A stretch of 64,000 bases of DNA from Acidobacteriota bacterium. Its GTDB lineage: Bacteria > Acidobacteriota > Terriglobia > Acidiferrales > UBA7541. The notes beneath the pieces are model-generated. The model did no database searches, was not told the DNA's origin, and saw only the letters and a list, made by a program, of their open reading frames with translations. The stretch lies in the NCBI GenBank assembly GCA_013289715.1, contig JABCZJ010000002.1, forward strand, positions 244,786 to 308,785. Reading direction: 5' to 3'. The position numbers and the translations under genes were made by a program. Shown here piece after piece: positions 59,494 to 64,000 of this stretch. Numbering within the stretch: the first letter of the stretch is position 1; each line of letters starts with the position of its first letter.

Positions 59494-60138
59494 ATGAGAA
59501 TTCAACAGACCATCGTTTTGAGAACGATAGCTGTGCTCTTGTTCACGGTCACGTTCCAAGCACGAATATCCGCTGCTCAGGCGCCTGGCAGCTTTGATGG
59601 TTGCCCCATCGAGGGCAGGACCACCAGGACCGCGGTGATGGCACTGAATCGTTTGAAGAACCGCACAGTCGTACCGCTCAAGTCAGACGTCAACCCTGCA
59701 ATCACCTTAACGTCCGTGCTTGCTCCGGGGAACGACGTGGGTCGCTGGAATGAATCGCGAGGGGCGATCATCACCGGATTCGTGGTGGCCGTGAAGCCTG
59801 GTGGCCCGGAAACCGTCAACTGCGGCGCAACCGATCCGGCTCATACCGACACACATATAGAGATAGCGCTAAACGCAGGCGATTCGCAGGGCATTCATCA
59901 CGTGATTGTCGAAGTAACGCCCCGATGGCGAGCCATCATGGGCGCTAAGGGAAAGGATTGGTCAACGAGCAATTTGCGAAGCAGCCTGACGGGCCGCAAG
60001 ATCACCGTGGTGGGCTGGATGATGCTCGACAGGGAACACTGTAATGCTTCGGAGAATACTAACCCCGGCGGCGCGCACAATTGGAGGGCTACTTGTTGGG
60101 AGATTCATCCGATAACCGCCCTCGGGCCAGCTCAGTAG
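59494..60138 (+). CDS. Secreted protein of unknown function with WEIHP end
   Basis: A 214-residue exported protein. A signal peptide (RTIAVLLFTVTFQARISAAQ) is followed by a beta-rich body (ALNRLKNRTVVPLKS, GAIITGFVVAVKPGGPETVNCG) and an end containing GGAHNWRATCWEIHPIT. The NWRxTxWEIHP ending recurs in bacterial secreted proteins that may bind nucleic acids or ligands; I do not know a function. Four Cys could form two disulfides in the periplasm. A GAGGGG ribosome site precedes the ATG. Confidence 0.75.
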   Translation: MRIQQTIVLRTIAVLLFTVTFQARISAAQAPGSFDGCPIEGRTTRTAVMALNRLKNRTVVPLKSDVNPAITLTSVLAPGNDVGRWNESRGAIITGFVVAVKPGGPETVNCGATDPAHTDTHIEIALNAGDSQGIHHVIVEVTPRWRAIMGAKGKDWSTSNLRSSLTGRKITVVGWMMLDREHCNASENTNPGGAHNWRATCWEIHPITALGPAQ

Positions 60139-60187
60139 CGACGGCGTCATGCGGATGGCAAAGTTCTTGTTCGTCCGCTCCGAAAAG

Positions 60188-60982
60188 CTACGGTGAGTGC
60201 CTTTCCAAATTCGCATTTAGCTGAAGTTGCGACCCGTTCTGCACGGTGATTTCTTTCGCCCAATCCGAATAGCCGGACGACTTTACGGCGACAGTGTGTT
60301 TTCCTGGGGCGAGCTTGAGCACTGCGGGCGAGTTTCCGACAAAATCGCCATCCGCAAATACCTCTGCTCCGATCGGATTGGAGGAGACGTTCACCGTGCC
60401 TCTTGCTGCATCTTGGGAGGCGCTTTCGGTCGCCGAATTTGGCTTCTCGTTCGCGGTGTTCTCTTCCTCGCCCTTGGTCACTTGAGTTCGGATGCTCACC
60501 GGAACGAACTCACGGTCCTTTTCAGCGACCGAAACGGGCGCGCCAGTGACGCCTTGGAGCGCAACCAGGATCGCGCGATAGTTGTCCTTGTCACCCTGCA
60601 GCAGGATGCCCCCTGTCTTGTTGTCGGGAAGCGTGTACTGAATTCCGATGAAGTGAAGCCGAGTCTTGTGGAGCAGCCCAAACAAAGCGATCGGAGAGAT
60701 GAGAATAGCGAGAGCGATCATCGTTCCGACGCGGCGGTGCGCCTCTTGGCCGTAACTCAATGAAGTGACGGTCTTCGGCGGGATTTCGACCCTTTTGCCG
60801 TCTTTCAACTCCAAGGTAATCATGTCGGACGTGACCGTCAGCTGGTTGTGCCAATCCTTGGGATCAACCTTTGAGTCTACCGATCCGCCGTTGTATCGAA
60901 TCTTGTCAAACGAATTGCCCTGCCCCCAGGCTGCCACGGTCGAACATAGGAGCAGCGCAACAAGTCGCCTCTGATTTTGCAT
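60188..60982 (-). CDS. PEGA-domain protein with membrane helix
   Basis: A 264-residue exported protein: signal peptide (LVALLLCSTVAAWGQG), a domain with ITLELKDGKRVEIPPKTVTSLSYGQ, a membrane helix (TMIALAILISPIALFGLL), a further soluble part, a Glu/Asn/Ser linker, and a C-terminal PEGA domain (GTVNVSSNPIGAEVFADGDFVGNSPAVLKLAPGKHTVAVKSSGYSDWAKEI). PEGA domains are surface-associated beta units of S-layer and carbohydrate-binding proteins. The ATG at 60982 follows a GGAGGC site. It converges on the 59494 gene, 49 bases apart. Confidence 0.88.
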   Translation of the reverse strand: MQNQRRLVALLLCSTVAAWGQGNSFDKIRYNGGSVDSKVDPKDWHNQLTVTSDMITLELKDGKRVEIPPKTVTSLSYGQEAHRRVGTMIALAILISPIALFGLLHKTRLHFIGIQYTLPDNKTGGILLQGDKDNYRAILVALQGVTGAPVSVAEKDREFVPVSIRTQVTKGEEENTANEKPNSATESASQDAARGTVNVSSNPIGAEVFADGDFVGNSPAVLKLAPGKHTVAVKSSGYSDWAKEITVQNGSQLQLNANLERHSP

Positions 60983-61063
60983 CGCGCCTCCGCAAAGTGA
61001 GTGGTGATAAGGCAAACCGGATAACTCAATGAGAACTATACCAGAGACTAATACTCTCAGTTC

Positions 61064-61423
61064 TTGCTGGTGTTCAATCAGAGAGTATCAGTGATTCGCA
61101 TCTGCAATCCGCCGATCTTGATGTCGGGCCGGAGCCTGCCCTCCGCTTTTTGCGAATCTCAGCTGAAGGACGCCGGTATCACGAACTTCCGATTTCACGA
61201 TTTGCGCCACACGTTCGCGAGTTACTACATGATGAAGGGAGGGCAGCTCTGCACGCTTTCGAGCATCCTCGGGCAGAAGGACCTGAAGATGACCCAGCGT
61301 TACGCGAAACTCTCTCCGGAGTACATGGATTCGCAGCGAGATCGGATGGACACGATTTGGACACCGGCCCCGATTCCCTCTTCCGGAGCCCCGAGCCAAA
61401 CACCGACTAAGCACGTGCAGTAA
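61064..61423 (+). pseudogene. C-terminal fragment of a tyrosine recombinase (integrase)
   Basis: Reads as the end of a phage-type integrase: FHDLRHTFASYYMMKGGQLCTLSSILGQKDLKMTQRYAKLSPEYM. This includes the catalytic Arg of HDLRH, a Gln where the second His normally stands (LGHKD becomes LGQKD) and the final catalytic Tyr (RYAKL). The first 200 residues are missing; the beginning of this frame (MLVFNQRVSVIRICNPP) is unrelated. Sits 13 bases from a tRNA 3' half. Confidence 0.85.
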
Positions 61424-61435
61424 AAAGAGTTGAAG

Positions 61436-61486
61436 TGGTGGACGTGAGGGGGCTCGAACCCCTGACCTCCTCGTTGCGAACGAGGA
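61436..61486 (-). pseudogene. 3' half of a tRNA, probably tRNA-Ala(CGC), attachment-site remnant
   Basis: Read on the minus strand: anticodon stem CCTCG, loop TTCGCAA (anticodon CGC), stem CGAGG, AGGTC variable loop, a perfect T-arm AGGGG/CCCCT with TTCGAGC, then CACGTCC, A and CCA. U at position 70 would pair as G3.U70, the alanine identity base pair, hence tRNA-Ala. The 5' half (acceptor 5' strand, D-arm) is not there. This is the usual target of tyrosine recombinases. Confidence 0.82.
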
Positions 61487-61783
61487 CGGAAATCTAACAA
61501 GGCGTGGTGCTGCAACCACTTACGCTTTTCGAAATAAGTCGAGATTGGGCAACGTGGGCAACCGGAAAAAACTCGGCGTCCATCTTTCGTTGGACGCACT
61601 TGCACGCGGAAACCTGCCGGATCCGCGTTTGGGACGCAGCGAAACCGACGCGAAACCTGCGACTGCCTTCTGTTGGCACCCGGGGCACGTACCTCAACTC
61701 GAACTGTGAAGTTAGCAGTGACGAGGCGGCGGGGCAAAGTCGCGACTGAGTTCAATCGTGAGGGGGTATCTTCGGAGTCGATT

Positions 61784-62461
61784 ATGAAGGGGCGGAAGCC
61801 TAAACAGGAATCTCGCGCAATGGAGTTTCGCCGAACCGTCCGGGCATGGAAGCAAATGCCCGAGGCATCGCGGCCATCGCTGAGGGCGCTGGCCTGCGAA
61901 CTCGGCACTTCGCACCAACTTCTGAGCTTCTACCTCAAGAGCTTGCACAAATGGCAAAGCAAGGACTACTGGCGCCAGGCGAAGGAGATTCGCGCACGGG
62001 CGAATGCCGAGGGCCGGACCCTGACCCAACAGGAAGAGCAGCAAGTCTGCGCTTATAACAGGGCGGCCATGCGCGTCACGGTAGAACCAATGTTGCTCGA
62101 AACGATCGAACGCATGAAGCAGGATTCCGAACGCCGTCCGCTGTGTCGGCAGGAAATCAAAATACTGAAGACCCTTGCTCGTCATTTTCCGGAAGCAAGA
62201 GATCTCTTGCTGAAGACCCCGCAGGATGGCCTGAAGAAGAGAAAGCCTTTCGGAGAATTAGTCAGGGAAACTCCGCGCCAAGAAGGCGAAACACCGATCG
62301 CATGGGTACGGCGCATCTGGGATCAGTGTGCTAAGTACGACACCAAATGCCCCAAATTTCTCACGGAAGAGCTTCTTGAAAAGTACTCACAAGATAGTGC
62401 GAATACGCAGAGAAATAATTTGCCAGTGATTCCCGATCGCGCCGCTAAGTCCTTTGGATAA
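61784..62461 (+). CDS. Helix-turn-helix protein of unknown function
   Basis: A 225-residue polar protein. Near the N-terminus stands a helix-turn-helix (RPSLRALACELGTSHQLLSFYLKSLHKW), then charged helices (AKEIRARANAEGRTLTQQEEQQV) and a region with PLCRQEIKILKTLARHFPEARDLL. GGAG lies 11 bases before the ATG. Its helix-turn-helix resembles that of the next protein (common PSxRxxAxxLGxSHxxL), so both belong to one group, and both stand next to the integrase fragment. It may be a replication, regulatory or maturation protein of a mobile element; no family was recognised. Confidence 0.7.
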   Translation: MKGRKPKQESRAMEFRRTVRAWKQMPEASRPSLRALACELGTSHQLLSFYLKSLHKWQSKDYWRQAKEIRARANAEGRTLTQQEEQQVCAYNRAAMRVTVEPMLLETIERMKQDSERRPLCRQEIKILKTLARHFPEARDLLLKTPQDGLKKRKPFGELVRETPRQEGETPIAWVRRIWDQCAKYDTKCPKFLTEELLEKYSQDSANTQRNNLPVIPDRAAKSFG

Positions 62462-62513
62462 GCTTCGGAGTTGCCGGCAACTCCGCTAACCGTGAGTGGA
62501 GGGAGGACGCACG

Positions 62514-62906
62514 ATGCCATCGTACCAATCTTCGATGCAAAACCTCGCAAAAGCCCGCGCAGCGTGGCGACCGCCGCGGCCTTGGCGGAGTGGCGACGAA
62601 GCGCGCTTGATCCGCAGATTTGTGTTCCAGTGGCTGACAGCCCGCGGCAAGAAGCCCTCGGCTCGTAATTGGGCTCAGCAACTCGGCATCAGCCACACGT
62701 GGCTTCAGAAGCTGGTCCGGAAATTTATGACCGACTCCAGCGAAATGTGGCGGCTACAGGCATTGAAGGGTGATCCCAAATTCGCGGAGCTCACTCGTGC
62801 GCGGGAATATAGCCGGCAAATGAGCGAGCGTGGAGAACTTCGAGGAGACTCAAATTTGTCTCGCAGAGCAAAATTGGCAAGGCTCTTTGAGCGTTTTACT
62901 GAGTAG
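62514..62906 (+). CDS. Helix-turn-helix protein, shorter relative of the preceding one
   Basis: A 130-residue protein with the same type of helix-turn-helix (RGKKPSARNWAQQLGISHTWLQKLVRKF), preceded by an Arg/Trp-rich stretch (RAAWRPPRPWRSGDEARLIRRF) and followed by charged helices (ELTRAREYSRQMSERGELRG). GGAGG lies about nine bases before the ATG at 62514. A 52-base gap separates it from the former gene, so they may form one transcript. Function unknown; a regulator of the same element is plausible. Confidence 0.7.
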   Translation: MPSYQSSMQNLAKARAAWRPPRPWRSGDEARLIRRFVFQWLTARGKKPSARNWAQQLGISHTWLQKLVRKFMTDSSEMWRLQALKGDPKFAELTRAREYSRQMSERGELRGDSNLSRRAKLARLFERFTE

Positions 62907-62908
62907 AT

Positions 62909-62930
62909 CGACTGTTGCTTGTTACAGTCG
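62909..62930 (+). terminator. Hairpin directly after the helix-turn-helix genes
   Basis: Perfect 7-base arms CGACTGT and ACAGTCG with an 8-base loop, 2 bases after the TAG. No T-run follows. Confidence 0.45.
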
Positions 62931-63060
62931 CTGGGCACGGCGCAAATACGGGGCTCGTGCCCACTTTTCCGTGACCGGATATCTGGTTTTCTTATCGTGC
63001 TGGCAAACTGAATAAGACATCCCAAGGGTACGGGATTGGTGTAAGTCGTTGCAGCACGAT

Positions 63061-63228
63061 TTGATTGGTTTGCAGTCCGCGGCAAAGGCTTTGGGCAAGA
63101 CCGCAAGTCGAGACATAACCCGCGCGAAGAAGCACGTGCTTTCAGCGAAGGGGAGAGCAAGAATTTCAAGAGGTATGAAAGAGCGATGGGCGAAGGTCAG
63201 AGCGCAAGCTAAGAAGGCTGCTGCTTAA
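63061..63228 (+). CDS. Possible small basic protein, 55 residues
   Basis: From TTG 63061 the frame codes GLQSAAKALGKTASRDITRAKK, then ARISRGMKERWAKVRAQAKKAAA. The RGMKERWAKVRAQ end is of a kind often found in small DNA-associated proteins of soil bacteria. No ATG and no clear ribosome site, so it may be a remnant. Confidence 0.35.
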   Translation: MIGLQSAAKALGKTASRDITRAKKHVLSAKGRARISRGMKERWAKVRAQAKKAAA

Positions 63229-63530
63229 TCCTAGAATACGCTTCGAGTGCTGAGGCGATGTCGCAAGCGCTACTGAGTCCCAGCATGCTTTGGCAGCAAC
63301 GTTCTTGGTTCGGTAACTAAGGGCCAGTATCGTCCGCCATCGCCCGCACGGGAAGACGCGTATCGGGATGCGATTGATAATGCCGTGGAGTTAATGCGGC
63401 GCCTGGATGCGCGATTTCCAAATCCGGTGAAACCCCGATAACTAGGATCTTGAGGACCAGACGGATGACGCGCGACTGCAAATTCTCTACGTTTGATTTT
63501 ATCGGACTCAACGTGACGATGTTCGCGCCG
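63229..63530. other. Region with a degenerate reading frame
   Basis: The plus-strand frame 63277-63441 reads protein-like at its end (PAREDAYRDAIDNAVELMR and DARFPNPVKPR) but has no start, so it looks like the tail of a broken gene. Otherwise nothing. Confidence 0.4.
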
Positions 63531-63800
63531 CTATTCCTTCGCCACTTTCCGGATTGTGTTTCCCACTACGAAGGCAGCGGCCTTGCAGTCATCCCACACC
63601 ACAAGGTACCCGTGCGTCATTTGACCGTGCCACATTTCCGCGCCGAGCGACGTATTGATAATACCGTGCGTGCCGTCTGGGTGAGAATCTCCGTGCTTGG
63701 AATTGATCTTCTCGACGCGGGTGCCAGTCCGCAACGCGGCGGAAGTTTGCAGTGTGTGGGAGCGCAGGGTCGGCGTCATTAAATCCCCCAGGGCGTTCAT
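63531..63800 (-). CDS. Small hypothetical protein
   Basis: An 89-residue protein with a compact, turn-rich core (GTRVEKINSKHGDSHPDGTHG, then GQMTHGYLVVWDDCKAAAFVVG), as in small beta-barrel proteins. No signal peptide. No strong ribosome site before the ATG at 63800. I do not recognise a family with certainty. Confidence 0.6.
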   Translation of the reverse strand: MNALGDLMTPTLRSHTLQTSAALRTGTRVEKINSKHGDSHPDGTHGIINTSLGAEMWHGQMTHGYLVVWDDCKAAAFVVGNTIRKVAKE

Positions 63801-63848
63801 TTCGGTGGTGTGGAAGGCTCGGGTATCCGCCTTAACATAGGCGCACCT

Positions 63849-64000
63849 CTACTTCCTTTCGTAGACAAACGTGCCCTTGTCAGCTGGGTGCGCTGGGTTC
63901 CACCAAGATTCGGTAATGACGTTTCCATCGGCACTCAATTTGAGAGAGCCTTGAGTGAGAGTTTTACCATCGCGCTTCGTCAGAGTGGAAATCTCACGTC
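63849..64000 (-). CDS. C-terminal end of an unknown protein (runs off the right edge)
   Basis: The last 49 codons are visible: REISTLTKRDGKTLTQGSLK, LSADGNVITESWWNPAH and PADKGTFVYERK, then TAG. The DGKT..SADGN repeats are like short lipocalin or DUF-type secreted proteins where each strand ends in a charged turn. Its start lies beyond the window. Confidence 0.65.
   Translation of the reverse strand, partial: REISTLTKRDGKTLTQGSLKLSADGNVITESWWNPAHPADKGTFVYERK

Noticed and set aside
61436..61486. A functional tRNA gene
   Set aside because: The 5' acceptor strand and D-arm are absent; only the 3' half is present.

Overview
The window looks like a chromosomal segment of a soil-type Acidobacteriota (Koribacter/Solibacter-like). 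The reasons are GC-rich DNA with long antisense open frames, two tandem proteins of the acidobacterial VWFA-related family, an OmpR-type winged-helix/TPR regulator, a sedolisin (S53) exopeptidase-type secreted protein, FemAB-like and DinB proteins, and many small secreted or membrane proteins of unknown function. The assignment to a phylum is inference from gene families; no rRNA is present.

Layout. 0-6 kb: the N-terminus of a thioredoxin-2-like protein (runs off the left edge), a DinB protein, a hybrid histidine kinase, a DUF433/DUF5615 toxin-antitoxin pair, a secreted blue-copper-like protein and an isoprenylcysteine methyltransferase-like protein. 6.5-16 kb: a Tat-exported nucleoside hydrolase, the VWFA pair, a secreted protein with a permuted papain-like His/Cys arrangement, and a FemAB-like acyltransferase. 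16.7-28.4 kb: an SPFH protein, a sedolisin, a Spy-like protein, an S9 peptidase, an alpha/beta hydrolase carrying an EF-hand loop, a TonB-C/DUF2059 protein and a double zinc ribbon protein. 28.9-32.6 kb: a lone nuoI, a Tat-exported metallo-beta-lactamase-fold protein flanked by 35-bp palindromic direct repeats, and a membrane protein gene interrupted by an in-frame TAG. 32.8-38 kb: DUF2630, a two-TM potassium channel and a TolC-MFS-HlyD efflux operon with a good sigma70-type promoter. 

38-47 kb is a regulatory block. It holds a six-PAS sigma54 activator without receiver domain, a winged-helix/TPR regulator, a STAS-like small protein overlapping a minimal sigma54 activator, and then an ECF sigma factor preceded by a strong -24/-12 (sigma54) promoter match. 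This suggests an activator to ECF-sigma cascade. 47-50 kb holds a second DinB protein, a double 13-bp palindromic operator-like site, two small unlisted ORFs, a cupin and a copy of a dispersed repeat found in inverted orientation 20 kb away.

50.4-61.5 kb is bounded by two same-orientation 3' halves of a tRNA, probably tRNA-Ala(CGC). The right one lies next to a tyrosine-recombinase C-terminal fragment, so this 11-kb stretch may be an old integrated island. Its cargo is a divergent CheY-like regulator and AhpD-like-PAS-histidine kinase, followed by a set of stress/envelope genes: DUF892 ferritin-like, two DUF3147-type membrane proteins, pyrophosphatase, HHH lipoprotein, DUF3309, YtxH, GSP17M-like and BON. 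It also contains a decayed beta-carbonic anhydrase and a transposase fragment. 61.5-64 kb is accessory DNA with two related helix-turn-helix proteins and short or partial genes.
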